NCBI RefSeq assembly: GCF_000494755.1
Contig: NC_022657.1
Coordinates: forward strand, 4,564,001 to 4,628,000
DNA length: 64,000 bases
Direction: 5' to 3'
Origin: Amorphoplanes friuliensis DSM 7358
Lineage (GTDB): Bacteria; Actinomycetota; Actinomycetes; Mycobacteriales; Micromonosporaceae
In this document: piece after piece, positions 50,146-61,537 of the stretch
How positions within the stretch are numbered: the first letter of the stretch is position 1
How the letters are laid out: the number at the start of each line of letters is the position of its first letter
Notes under the pieces: model-generated
Databases searched by the model: none
What the model was told of the DNA's origin: nothing
The model's input: the letters and a program-made list of their open reading frames with translations, nothing else
Made by a program: the position numbers and the translations under genes

Positions 50146-50173
50146 TGCCGACGAGTGTGTCTGTGGGTATGAC

Positions 50174-50210
50174 AGAGGGGGAGGTTGCTTCCGTCGACCT
50201 CTTTCTCCCC
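50174..50210 (+). promoter_or_regulatory. Expression-platform hairpin of the glycine riboswitch
   Basis: GGGGGAGGT at 50177-50185 can pair with ACCTCTTTCTCCCC at 50197-50210 (with an unpaired TTT), just before the GCAGGAG ribosome site of gcvP. It could hide the site or act as an alternative fold to the aptamer. Confidence 0.45.
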
Positions 50211-50222
50211 GCAGGAGCCGCC

Positions 50223-53027
<2,805 letters not shown>

Positions 53028-53055
53028 CGGGTCTTCCGAGGGTGAGTCGGTCCGC

Positions 53056-53088
53056 GCGGGTCGGCCGGGGTTTCTCCGGTCGGCCCGC
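53056..53088 (+). terminator. Terminator of gcvP
   Basis: A 13-pair stem (53056-53068 with 53076-53088) of which two are G-U pairs, and a 7-base loop, 28 bases past the gcvP stop. Confidence 0.6.
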
Positions 53089-53128
53089 AGGCTGATGTGT
53101 CACCGGCCGGCGGCCGGGGTGTGGACCG

Positions 53129-53329
53129 TCAGGCCGCGAGGGCGTGCACGGCCGGTCCTCGGTGCGGTGCGATAGTGCTGCCGTCGGGCAGGAGCTCGCC
53201 GGTGTCCTCAAAAACGATGACGCCGTTGCAGAGCAGGCTCCATCCCTGCTCGGGGAAGGTCGCCACGATCCGGGCCGCTTCGCGGTCGGTCGCCTCGGCG
53301 GTGGGACAGGAGTTCAGGTGCTGGCACAT
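53129..53329 (-). CDS. DUF5999 family protein
   Basis: 66 residues that match the short actinobacterial DUF5999 family: MCQHLNSCPTAEATDREAAR, HPEQGWSLLCNGV-like segment (FPEQGWSLLCNGVIVFEDTG) and ELLPDGSTIAPHR. Three Cys and one His hint at metal binding. GGAG lies 8 bases upstream of ATG 53329. Function unknown. Confidence 0.85.
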   Translation of the reverse strand: MCQHLNSCPTAEATDREAARIVATFPEQGWSLLCNGVIVFEDTGELLPDGSTIAPHRGPAVHALAA

Positions 53330-53544
53330 CGAAGGTCTCCGGTAGGGGTTTTGTGTTGTGCTTCACATCAACGGGGCGGAATGCTACTCCCATCCGAACG
53401 ATTTCGGATTTACCGGGTGACGGTGCCCCATTGAAAGAATCCACTGTTCACATGTTCCACGGCAGGGCCGCCGACGACCACTTTCCGACACCCGGCCGGG
53501 GTGTTCAACCGGGTTCTCCGGCGTCCTGCCAGGGCCGTTACCGT

Positions 53545-54717
53545 GTGTCATGCCGGTTCGAGTGGTCCGTGGGTGATGCCGGCGACCCCGCAGAGCTTGT
53601 CTCCGCGTTCCTGTCCCGCAACGGACTGCGGGTGCGAGACCTCGGCCGAACGGCCACCCAGTTCCATCCGATCGGTGCGGGAGAACCGTGCGGAGCAGCA
53701 CTGTATGTGTCCGCCTCGGCCGGATCGGTGATGGTTGGCGGCCCTCCCGGAGCCCCTTCACCCGTCCCCGGTATCCCCGATGTCGTCGCCGTCGTTCACG
53801 TCCATGATGGTGCTGCGGATCAGTCACTCTCCGTCATGGGAGCGTGTGCGATCCCCCCGGACGATTCGGGCGGTTTCGCGCCCGGCGCGGGTCCGGAGCA
53901 GTGGCGCATCGGTCCGTGGCGCGACAGTTGGAGCCGTTCCGAGCATGCCGCCGCGGTAAGCGCCGCCCGCGAGGCGATCGGTCGCGGCGACATTTATCAG
54001 GTGAATGTCGTCGGCCATTCCTCGGCGCCCTACACGGGTGATCCCCGCGCCGCCCTGAACCGGGTGGCCGGGCTGCCCGGCGCGCGCTACGGCGGCGTTC
54101 TCAGCGGCTCCGGCTGGGCCCTGGCGACCGCCTCACCGGAGACCCTCGTCGAGGTACGCGACGGGCGGGTCGTCACCCGGCCGATCAAGGGCACCCGGCC
54201 GGCCACCGCCCGCGGCCGGCGCGAGTTGCTCGCCTCGGCCAAGGAACGCGCCGAGCACATCATGATCGTCGACCTGGAACGCAACGACCTCGCCCGCCTC
54301 GACGCCGTCGGACCGGTCCGCGTCGACGAACTGTTCGGCGTCCGCCGCTGGTGCGAGCTGTGGCAGGCGGAATCGGTCGTGTCCGCCCCGATCGAGGGGC
54401 GCCTCGACCTGGCCGACCTGTTGCGGGCGATGTGCCCGCCCGGCTCGGTCACGGGCGCACCGAAGCGGTCCGCCCTCGCCGAGATCGCCCGCCTCGAACC
54501 GGTGGGCCGCGGCGCCGGCATGGGCGCCCTCGGCTGGGTCGGCACCGACCACGTCGACCTGGGCGTGAGCATCCGGACGGCGGCCGTCGACGGCGACCGT
54601 GTCCACCTGTGGGCGGGCGGGGGCATCACCTGGGACAGCGACCCCTACGCCGAGGTCGACGAGGCCGCCGCCAAGGCCGCTCCGATGCGGGCCGCTCTCA
54701 GCGGAGTGCCGCGGTGA
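53545..54717 (+). CDS. pabB: Aminodeoxychorismate synthase component I
   Basis: Chorismate-binding enzyme of folate (or p-aminobenzoate) synthesis. GTG 53545 gives a 390-residue product near the family minimum; the longer frame from 53353 adds unrelated residues. Conserved blocks: SAAREAIGRGDIYQVNVVGH, RPIKGTRPATARGRRELLAS, HIMIVDLERNDLAR, and MCPPGSVTGAPKRSALAEIA, which has the aminodeoxychorismate-type PPGSVTGAPK. The N-terminal domain is short and divergent. Partner PabA and lyase PabC are not in the window. The stop overlaps the convergent gene by 20 bases. Confidence 0.88.
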   Translation: MSCRFEWSVGDAGDPAELVSAFLSRNGLRVRDLGRTATQFHPIGAGEPCGAALYVSASAGSVMVGGPPGAPSPVPGIPDVVAVVHVHDGAADQSLSVMGACAIPPDDSGGFAPGAGPEQWRIGPWRDSWSRSEHAAAVSAAREAIGRGDIYQVNVVGHSSAPYTGDPRAALNRVAGLPGARYGGVLSGSGWALATASPETLVEVRDGRVVTRPIKGTRPATARGRRELLASAKERAEHIMIVDLERNDLARLDAVGPVRVDELFGVRRWCELWQAESVVSAPIEGRLDLADLLRAMCPPGSVTGAPKRSALAEIARLEPVGRGAGMGALGWVGTDHVDLGVSIRTAAVDGDRVHLWAGGGITWDSDPYAEVDEAAAKAAPMRAALSGVPR

Positions 54718-55822
54718 GATCGTCCAGCGCGTCGTCGTAACGTCCGCGGACCACGGCGAACGCGGCCCGGTCGATCAGCGCTTCCGGCCCGCCCGCGGCG
54801 ACACTGTCGTCGAAGGCGGGTGCGCACGGGGTCCGGGGATCGTGGGTCTTACGGAACCAGGTTTCGCGGACCGCGCAGCGTGCGGCGATCCGGCGGCGCA
54901 GCACCGCCGGCCGGGACGCACGGCTCGCCGCCGCGATCAGGTCGTCGATGCCGGCGCAGTACGCCCGTCGCAGGTCCGGTGTCCACTCGCTGATCTCCCA
55001 GCCGAACGCGGGCAACGGGTCCACGCCGGCCGCCATCTCGTCCCCGGCCACCGACACCGCCGCCAGGATGGCCCACATCTCCCGGTGCAAGGTGCTCGGA
55101 TGAGTCTCGCCGTCGGCGGCGAGGTGCCGCACCAGGTCGACCGCCTCCTGATGGGCCTCGCCCGGGTCCTCCCCGGCCGTGGCCAGGAACCGCGCTTGCT
55201 GCAGCAGCAGGTGCACCAGGTCCCGGTTGTGAGGGAAGGTGGCACGCCGGTCCGACACCACGGCACCGAAGACGTCGGCGGCCTCCTGCGGCCGGCCGGC
55301 GGCGGCGAGCTGGGCCGCCCGCGGGATCTCGTCCCACATCGCATGGCCGGACAGCACGGGGTCCAGGCGGATGGCAGCGCTCGCCTCCACGCAGAGCTCG
55401 GCCGCCTCCGCGTGGCGTCCCTGCTCCGCGAGCCCGCGCGCCCACTGAGCCAGTCCGTTACGGCGCGGAACGTGCTGGGTCGCCGTGCGGGCGAGCTCGC
55501 CCGCGACGGCCCTGGCCGCCATGCCCTCGGCCCGGCGGCCCTGCTCGAACAGCGCGTGCTGGTGGCTGGCGTAGAGCTTGAGCAGGATCTCCGTGCGGCC
55601 CGGTGTGCCCGGTGCCGTGGCCGAGGCGACGGCAATGCCCTCCTCGGTGAACACCGTCGAGTCGAGCCCCGACCGCCACACGTCCGTCAGCAGCGCCCGG
55701 GCCATCGGTACGCCGTACTGCTGCGGATCGGCCTCGACCATGATCCGGAAGGCGGCCATCGGGGGTTGCCCGCGCAGCAGCATCGCCCGGGCCCAGTCCA
55801 GCGAGTCATGATCGATAGGCAC
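54698..55822 (-). CDS. Helical-repeat protein of unknown function
   Basis: 374 residues from GTG 55822 (VPIDHDSLDWARAML). Alternating helices with TPR-like spacing (GLAEQGRHAEAAELCVEASA, AAAGRPQEAADVFGAVVSDR, REMWAILAAVSVAGDEM) but no strict TPR consensus. No enzyme motif. Probably a protein-protein scaffold; the convergent 20-base overlap with pabB carries no functional implication. Confidence 0.55.
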   Translation of the reverse strand: MPIDHDSLDWARAMLLRGQPPMAAFRIMVEADPQQYGVPMARALLTDVWRSGLDSTVFTEEGIAVASATAPGTPGRTEILLKLYASHQHALFEQGRRAEGMAARAVAGELARTATQHVPRRNGLAQWARGLAEQGRHAEAAELCVEASAAIRLDPVLSGHAMWDEIPRAAQLAAAGRPQEAADVFGAVVSDRRATFPHNRDLVHLLLQQARFLATAGEDPGEAHQEAVDLVRHLAADGETHPSTLHREMWAILAAVSVAGDEMAAGVDPLPAFGWEISEWTPDLRRAYCAGIDDLIAAASRASRPAVLRRRIAARCAVRETWFRKTHDPRTPCAPAFDDSVAAGGPEALIDRAAFAVVRGRYDDALDDLTAALR

Positions 55823-55911
55823 GCCGGCGATGATAGTTCGGCGCGACCAGTCACGCGGCCGTGCTGCCGGCACGTCTCTACAAGAAACGGGCTCCAGCCG
55901 GAGGGATCAGG

Positions 55912-56646
55912 GTGACCGACGAACTGCGGGACCTGCTCCGCGCCGAGCTCGACGCCGAGCGGCCGCCACCGCTGGGTGATCTGGTCGGCACGGCCCTGGC
56001 CGACGGCCGGCGGATCCGCCGCACCCGGCGCCTCGCCGCAATCGGTGGCGGCACTGCCGTCGCCGGGGTGATGGCCGTCACGATCGCTCTCGGCGACCCC
56101 TTCGGGTCGGCCGGTGCCCCGGCAGCGGTGATCGGCGGCCCGGCGACGGCTCTTCCAGCGGTTTCACCGCCGCCGAAGCGCTCCGGGCCGCAGGCCACGG
56201 CCACCCCGGAAGCGATGCTGGTGCTGCTGCAGAAGCTGGTCCCGCCCGGGAGGACCACCGGCTTCGCCAAGACGGGGCAGCGGGAGCTTCACGTCCAGAT
56301 GTACCTTGACCGCGGCAAGGGGCCCGGCATGATCCGGCTGTCCGTGAGCGGCACGTCGCGAGCGGCGCCGGCGGCGGGCAGACCGGCCGTCATCGTCGAC
56401 GGTCTGCCCGACAACTGCATCCAGAGCAAGATCGTGCGAGCGGAGTGGCCCGGCGGTCTCACGGTCCAGGCCGACCTCTCCACCTGTCTGGCCTGGGACG
56501 GGCGGCGCAACAAGCCGTCGCACCTGGCCCTGACCGACGACGAGGCCGTCGCCGTCGTCACCGATCCGCGGTGGGGCCCGACCATGGACGCCGACCTGGT
56601 GAAGGCCGGCGCCAAGGAGTTCCCGCGCGTCGCGGCGTTCAGCTAG
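55912..56646 (+). CDS. Membrane protein paired with an ECF sigma factor
   Basis: 244 residues. N-terminal cytoplasmic segment (TDELRDLLRAELDAERPP), Arg-rich stretch (RRIRRTRRLAAIGGG), a membrane helix at about 38-60, and an extracytoplasmic Pro/Ala-rich domain with two Cys (NCIQS and TCLAW). The layout is that of proteins co-encoded with SigE-type sigma factors, which may act as anti-sigma factors, though the N-terminus lacks the ZAS zinc motif. It precedes the sigma gene by 11 bases, the reverse of the usual order. Confidence 0.6.
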   Translation: MTDELRDLLRAELDAERPPPLGDLVGTALADGRRIRRTRRLAAIGGGTAVAGVMAVTIALGDPFGSAGAPAAVIGGPATALPAVSPPPKRSGPQATATPEAMLVLLQKLVPPGRTTGFAKTGQRELHVQMYLDRGKGPGMIRLSVSGTSRAAPAAGRPAVIVDGLPDNCIQSKIVRAEWPGGLTVQADLSTCLAWDGRRNKPSHLALTDDEAVAVVTDPRWGPTMDADLVKAGAKEFPRVAAFS

Positions 56647-56657
56647 GAGCTGCATCG

Positions 56658-57149
56658 GTGAGGCAGGACGAGGAGTTCGCGGAGTTCGCGCGAGCGGCCG
56701 TGGAGCGTCTGCGCACCACGGCGTTCATGATGTGCCGCGACTGGCACCTGGCGCAGGACCTGACGCAGACGGCGCTGACCCGGCTCTACCTGGGCTGGAA
56801 GCAGGCCCGGGAGGCCGACAACCTCACCGCGTACGCCCAGAAGGTCCTCCTGCGCGCCTACCTGGACCACCGCCGGCGCCGCAGCACGTCCGAGACGGTC
56901 ACCGGTGTCATCCACGACACGGGATACAGGCAGAGCCCGGACCTGCGCCTGACCATGCTGGACGCGCTGGCGCAGCTGCCGGCGCGCGACCGGGCGATCG
57001 TGATCCTGCGCTACTTCGAGGACTACCGCGTCGAGCAGGTCGCCGACGTCCTCGATCTGCCGGTGAGCGTGGTCAAGAGCCAGACACGGCGTTCCCTGGC
57101 CAAGCTGCGGGAACTCCTCGCCGCCGACCAGCTCGCGCTGTTCGCCTAG
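56658..57149 (+). CDS. ECF sigma factor (SigE family)
   Basis: 163 residues: region 2 at about 8-75 (FARAAVERLRTTAFMMCRDW, HLAQDLTQTALTRLYLGW) and region 4 at 105-155 (LPARDRAIVILRYFEDYRVE, ADVLDLPVSVVKSQTRRSLA). GTG with AGGAG about 8 bases upstream. Probably regulated by the preceding membrane protein. Confidence 0.88.
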   Translation: MRQDEEFAEFARAAVERLRTTAFMMCRDWHLAQDLTQTALTRLYLGWKQAREADNLTAYAQKVLLRAYLDHRRRRSTSETVTGVIHDTGYRQSPDLRLTMLDALAQLPARDRAIVILRYFEDYRVEQVADVLDLPVSVVKSQTRRSLAKLRELLAADQLALFA

Positions 57150-57163
57150 GTATCTTGGGGCCC

Positions 57164-57661
57164 ATGACTGTGCGCCCCATCCGGTTGTTCGGTGACCCTG
57201 TCCTGCGGACCCCCGCGGAAGCCGTCGTGGTGTTCGACGACGCCCTGCGTGAGCTCGTCGCCGATCTGGAGGACACCGTCCGCGAGCCCGGCCGCGCGGG
57301 TGTGGCCGCACCCCAGATCGGGGTGAGCCTGCGGGCGTTCTCCTACAACGTCGACGGGGTGGTCGGTCACCTGATCAACCCCGTCCTGTCCGATTTTGAC
57401 GGTGAGCAGGACGACGAGGAAGGCTGTCTGTCGCTGCCCGGCATGGGCTACGAGACCCCGCGTGCCCTCGCGGTGACGGCGACCGGCTTCGACCAGTTCG
57501 GGGAGCCGCTCACCATCCGCGGCACCGGCCTGCTGGCCCGCGCGCTGCAGCACGAGACGGACCACCTCGACGGCCGTCTCTACATCGACACCCTCAAGGG
57601 CGACACCCGCCGCCAGGCCCTGCGTGAGCTGCGGCGAACCCGCCCGGCGGCCCGGACATGA
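57164..57661 (+). CDS. def: Peptide deformylase
   Basis: 165 residues; removes the formyl group from new polypeptides. Motif 1 GVAAPQIG (in place of GLAA), motif 2 EGCLSLPG with the metal Cys, motif 3 QHETDHLDG with two metal His and the catalytic Glu; all three are intact. TATCTT at 57151-57156, 7 bases before the ATG, suggests a leaderless message. An upstream longer frame is antisense coding. Stop overlaps the next ATG (ATGA). Confidence 0.95.
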   Translation: MTVRPIRLFGDPVLRTPAEAVVVFDDALRELVADLEDTVREPGRAGVAAPQIGVSLRAFSYNVDGVVGHLINPVLSDFDGEQDDEEGCLSLPGMGYETPRALAVTATGFDQFGEPLTIRGTGLLARALQHETDHLDGRLYIDTLKGDTRRQALRELRRTRPAART

Positions 57662-58314
57662 GCGAGGACACCGACCGCCTCTCCGCCGCGTCCCTCGCGG
57701 CCGGCGACCCCACCGGCTGGTTCGAGCACCTGTACGCCGAAGCCGGAGCAGGCACGGCCGAGGTCCCCTGGGACAGCCCCCGCCCGAGCAAACTCCTGGT
57801 CGAGTGGGTGCAGCGCGGCCTGGTCGCCGGTGGTGGCCGCACGGCGCTGGTGGTCGGCTGCGGGCTGGGCCGCGACGCCGAGTTCCTGTCCGGTCTGGGC
57901 TTCACGGTGACCGCTTTCGACATCTCCGAGACTGCCGTACGCACCGCCCGCGAGCGCCACCCCGACTCCCGCGTCGAGTACGGCGTCGCCGACCTGCTCG
58001 ACCCGCCACCGCAGTGGCGCGGCGCGTTCGACCTGGTCGTCGAGAGCAACAACGTGCAGGCGCTGCCCGGCCCGGTCCGCGAGAAGGCGATCGCCAACGT
58101 CGGCCCGCTGGTGGCCCCTGGCGGCACCCTGCTGGTGCTGGCGGCCGCCGCGACGAGCAGCGACGGTGACGGGCCGCCGTGGCCGCTGACCCGCGAGGAG
58201 ATCGACGCCTTCGCGACACCCGGCCTCACCGAGGTCGGCATCGAGCACCTGCCCGACGCCGGCGACACCCTGGTCAGCCGCTGGCGCGCAGAATTCCGAG
58301 CACAGACTCCCTGA
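57658..58314 (+). CDS. TPMT-like SAM-dependent methyltransferase
   Basis: 218 residues coupled to def. SAM site: ALVVGCGLGRDAEFLSGLGF, with TAFDISETAVRTARERHPDS, and PLVAPGGTLLVLAAAATSS further on; PWDSPRPSKLLVEW near the N-terminus matches the thiopurine methyltransferase-like group. Substrate unknown. Convergent with the Nudix gene. Confidence 0.82.
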   Translation: MSEDTDRLSAASLAAGDPTGWFEHLYAEAGAGTAEVPWDSPRPSKLLVEWVQRGLVAGGGRTALVVGCGLGRDAEFLSGLGFTVTAFDISETAVRTARERHPDSRVEYGVADLLDPPPQWRGAFDLVVESNNVQALPGPVREKAIANVGPLVAPGGTLLVLAAAATSSDGDGPPWPLTREEIDAFATPGLTEVGIEHLPDAGDTLVSRWRAEFRAQTP

Positions 58315-58337
58315 CCGTCCCGACGGCCGGGGGTGGC

Positions 58338-58781
58338 TCAGGTGGTGGTCAGCAGCCGGATGATTTCGGCCAGGTGCGGGGGCTGGAGGTCGGGCAGGTC
58401 GGTCAGCTCGTCCGGCGTCAGCCAGGCGTGGCCCAGCAGCGCCTCCTGTTCGTCCGGCATCAGCCCGGCCCGCCCCAGCGCCGGACCGGGCTCGTCGAAC
58501 CGGGCCAAGAAGAACTCCTCCGTTCCGGTGTAATGCTTCCCCCGCCAGCGGAAGTCCCGCTCGACGGTCACCGAGCGGTCCTGGACGGCGGCGGGGTCCA
58601 GGCCGGTCTCCTCGGCGAGTTCCCGGCGGGCCGCGTCGAGGAAGGACTCGCCGTCGTCGACGCCACCGCCCGGCGGCTCCCACACGAGGTTCCCGCCGAC
58701 GGGGTCGGACCAGTGCAGCAGCAGGACGCGGTTGCCGGCGTCGAGGCAGACGACCCGGGCGGCGGGGCGGTGCGTGGACAT
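58338..58781 (-). CDS. Nudix hydrolase, last gene of the siderophore operon
   Basis: 147 residues with a complete Nudix box (GGGVDDGESFLDAARRELAEE, then TGL), which coordinates metal for cleaving nucleoside diphosphate derivatives. VCLDAGNRVLLLHWSD is the usual first strand. One base separates it from the decarboxylase stop, so it is translationally linked to the siderophore genes; a direct role in siderophore synthesis is doubtful and it may be a housekeeping rider. Confidence 0.85.
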   Translation of the reverse strand: MSTHRPAARVVCLDAGNRVLLLHWSDPVGGNLVWEPPGGGVDDGESFLDAARRELAEETGLDPAAVQDRSVTVERDFRWRGKHYTGTEEFFLARFDEPGPALGRAGLMPDEQEALLGHAWLTPDELTDLPDLQPPHLAEIIRLLTTT

Positions 58782-58782
58782 G

Positions 58783-59931
58783 TCAGATCACCTCGAAGAC
58801 GGGCGGCGGGTGGCGCAGGAAGTCGTGGTGGGAGATGTCCCAGGCGTACGCGCCGGTGCGGCCGAAGACCAGGATGTCGCCGACCCGCAGCCGCTCGACG
58901 TGCTGATCACGGGCCAGGACGTCGCGGGGTGTGCACAGCTCACCCACGGCGTCGACGCTCGTGTTCTCGATCTGCGGGCGGTCCCACTCGTACGGCCACT
59001 CGTCGACGGGCAGGACCGTGAACGGGTGGCTGTAACCCCAGGCGGCGGGCAGGCGGAAGTGGTGGGTGCCGCCGCGCAGCACCGCGAACCAGCGGCCGTG
59101 GGTGCGTTTGAGGTCGAGGACCTCCGCGGCGTACCAGCCGGCGTCGGCGGCCAGGATGCGCCCGGGCTCGACGATCAACTCCACGCCGTCGGGCACGATC
59201 AGGTCCTGGCCGAGCGCGGTCAGGTCGATCGTGGCGTCGCTGAGGTAGTCGACGCCGAGACCACCACCGACGTTGACCAGCCGTAACGGGACCCCGTGGC
59301 GTGCGGCGGTGGCCACCGACCAGTCGAGCGCCTCGGTGATGAAACCGGCGTGGGCGGCGGCGTCGAGGTTGTTCGACACGGCGTGCAGGTGGAAGCCGAT
59401 GATCCGGACCGAGGTCAGGGGCAGTCCGAGCACCCCGGGCAGGGCCTCCTCGTCGACACCGAACGGCGTGGGCGTACCCGTCATGGCGTGGCTGCCGGTC
59501 AGGGCGGGACCCGCGCGGTTGACGCGTACGGCTGCTTCGGCGACGACGCCGGCTGCGCGCGCCGCACGGTCCAGGCGCCGCAGCTCGTGGGCGCTCTCCA
59601 CGTTGACCTGCGCGCCTGCGGCGACGGCCGCGGCCAGCTCGGCGTCGGTCTTGCCCGGCCCGCCGAAGACGATCCGCCGGGCGCCGGCCGCGACTGCCAG
59701 CGCGAGCTCACCGCCGGACGCGACCTCCAGCCCGTCACAGACCTCCGCCAGGGTACGGACGACGTGCGGGTTGCCGTTGGCCTTCACGGCGTACAGGAGG
59801 GTGGTGCCGGGCGGGAACGCGGCCCGGACCACCGCCGCCCTGTCCCGCAGCGCGGCGGTGTCGTAGACGTAGGCGCAGACCGGTCGCTGCTGGCGCCGCA
59901 GTGCGGCCTCGATGTGCTCAGGCGGGCGCAT
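58783..59931 (-). CDS. Fold III PLP-dependent decarboxylase (siderophore type)
   Basis: 382 residues from ATG 59931, overlapping the upstream synthetase by 14 bases; longer frames are spurious. Alanine-racemase-fold domain with the PLP Lys in LLYAVKANGNPHVV, HLHAVSNNLD, NVGGGLGVDY for phosphate, EPGRILAADAGWY, and C-terminal GELCTPRDVLARD with the substrate Cys. It resembles the decarboxylases of staphyloferrin B (SbnH) and vibrioferrin (PvsE) clusters, which act on a citryl-amino acid intermediate. Substrate is inferred. Confidence 0.85.
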   Translation of the reverse strand: MRPPEHIEAALRRQQRPVCAYVYDTAALRDRAAVVRAAFPPGTTLLYAVKANGNPHVVRTLAEVCDGLEVASGGELALAVAAGARRIVFGGPGKTDAELAAAVAAGAQVNVESAHELRRLDRAARAAGVVAEAAVRVNRAGPALTGSHAMTGTPTPFGVDEEALPGVLGLPLTSVRIIGFHLHAVSNNLDAAAHAGFITEALDWSVATAARHGVPLRLVNVGGGLGVDYLSDATIDLTALGQDLIVPDGVELIVEPGRILAADAGWYAAEVLDLKRTHGRWFAVLRGGTHHFRLPAAWGYSHPFTVLPVDEWPYEWDRPQIENTSVDAVGELCTPRDVLARDQHVERLRVGDILVFGRTGAYAWDISHHDFLRHPPPVFEVI

Positions 59932-61537
59932 GCAGGGGATTCTCCACCGGCAGGTACTCGTCACCGGCCCCGGCGAGCCGCATCCGCACCAGTGCCTTGT
60001 GCGGCACGGTCGGTGCGGTGAACGCCGCGTGGTCCTCGGCCGCGACGGGTCCGAGCCCGGCGTAGGTCTCGTCGACGACGGCCCGCACGAGGCGCCACGC
60101 GGCGTCCTCGTCCAGCCCGTACGACTCACCGAGCCGGATGATCAGCTCACCCAGGTGCGCCTGGAACGCGGTGTACCCGATCTTGGCGCGCAGCACGGCG
60201 GCGTCCGGGGTGCCGACCACCGAACCCGGCCACAGCGCCACCTCGTGCCCGGCGGCGGCCAGGCGTCCCGGGTGCAGCCGCAGGCCGGCGAAGTCGCGGA
60301 CGGCGAGGCGGTGCGGCACACCCTTCTTGAACGTGGGGATGCAGTTCTGCAGGTGAGCTTCGAGCGCGACCCCGCGTACCGTCAGGCGCAGCAGCGGGGG
60401 AAGCACCAGGCGGGAGTAGGCATCCAGGAAGGCCGCGGCGGCGGTGGTGTTGTCGCGCCGCCCGGTCGTGGCGGCGAAGTCGGCCACCAGGCCGGCCCCG
60501 GCGAACGGCAGCGCGCTGCCCGCGACCGCCTGCTCGCCGGCCTCGAGACGCCCGGTGAGCCCGTCCCGCACGATCGCCGACATGTCCCGCCCGGACCCGA
60601 CCGGGACGGCCGCACCCGCGGTCTCGGCCATCAACAGCAGCCGGTCCGCGGCTGGATCCTCCGCGACGAGCCGGTGCAGCATCGCGGACACCGCCGGACC
60701 GTTGCGGGTGCTGGCCACGCTGATGCTGCGCCGCGTCGAGGTCACCTGGATGTCGAGGGACACCTTGACGTAGCGGCGGCTCCCGTCGGCGGCGACCGGC
60801 AGCAGCAGCGTCCGCAGCGCCGCCGTCGGAACCGTGTCGAGCTCGGCGTCGAGGATCCGCAGCACGCCGTCGCTGATCAGCTCCCTGTACCGCTCACCCA
60901 GCACCGAGTCCCGCTGCCAGGCGTGCACCGGCTGCAGGCGGAACCCCGGCGGCGGCTCCGGCACCTGCGGATAAACGGCACGCAGCGCGGCACCGACGTC
61001 GTCACCGAGGTGCGCGTCGTCGCGGACGGCGACAAACCCGAGCCGCGTGTGCCCGGACTCGAGGTCGTGCGCGAGCACGTCGGAGGTGTCCCAGCCCAGC
61101 CTGGTCCGCCCGCACGGGTGCAGGTTGTGACCCGCGACGGCCAGCCGCTCCCCGGCGATCACGGCATGGTCCGGGTCGGCGCCCGTCACCTTCTCCTGCC
61201 GCGCCATCGCGATCGCCAGGTTCACGACGCCGTTGCGCAGCTCGGCGGCGAACCCGGCCGCGTTGCCCGGCAACCCGTCCGGCAGCAGATCGGCGGGATC
61301 GGCCGCACCGGCCCGGTCGTACTCGACCCGATGGAACGCGTGCACCCGGTCACCGCGCCCGGTCGGCAACAGCCCCTCTCGGACCAGGGCGCCGCGCAAC
61401 CGCCGCCCGACGATCTCGGCCGCCTCGGGCAGCGCCGCCGTGAAACCGTCGGCCAGCTCCGGGGCGTGCACCGCCAGCGCGGCGCCCGCATGGGAAGCGG
61501 TGATGGCCAGCCGGCGGGCGGCCAGGATGCGCGTCAT
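59918..61537 (-). CDS. IucA/IucC-type NIS synthetase (second in operon)
   Basis: 539 residues. Conserved elements: GHNLHPCGRTRLGW (GH-HP-K/R-R-G ATP site), KVSLDIQVTSTRRSISV followed by ASTRNG, GVALEAHLQNCIPTF (the EAH-QN motif), and VRDFAGLRLHPGRL. These enzymes join a carboxylate to an amine or hydroxylamine using ATP. Overlaps the first synthetase by ATGA. Which of A, B or C specificity applies is not decided here. Confidence 0.9.
   Translation of the reverse strand: MTRILAARRLAITASHAGAALAVHAPELADGFTAALPEAAEIVGRRLRGALVREGLLPTGRGDRVHAFHRVEYDRAGAADPADLLPDGLPGNAAGFAAELRNGVVNLAIAMARQEKVTGADPDHAVIAGERLAVAGHNLHPCGRTRLGWDTSDVLAHDLESGHTRLGFVAVRDDAHLGDDVGAALRAVYPQVPEPPPGFRLQPVHAWQRDSVLGERYRELISDGVLRILDAELDTVPTAALRTLLLPVAADGSRRYVKVSLDIQVTSTRRSISVASTRNGPAVSAMLHRLVAEDPAADRLLLMAETAGAAVPVGSGRDMSAIVRDGLTGRLEAGEQAVAGSALPFAGAGLVADFAATTGRRDNTTAAAAFLDAYSRLVLPPLLRLTVRGVALEAHLQNCIPTFKKGVPHRLAVRDFAGLRLHPGRLAAAGHEVALWPGSVVGTPDAAVLRAKIGYTAFQAHLGELIIRLGESYGLDEDAAWRLVRAVVDETYAGLGPVAAEDHAAFTAPTVPHKALVRMRLAGAGDEYLPVENPLHAPA

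Noticed and set aside
50146..50172. Second glycine aptamer
   Set aside because: Only GGCGACTCTG-type remnant is present; the conserved GCCGAAGG and CTCTCAGGC segments do not recur.
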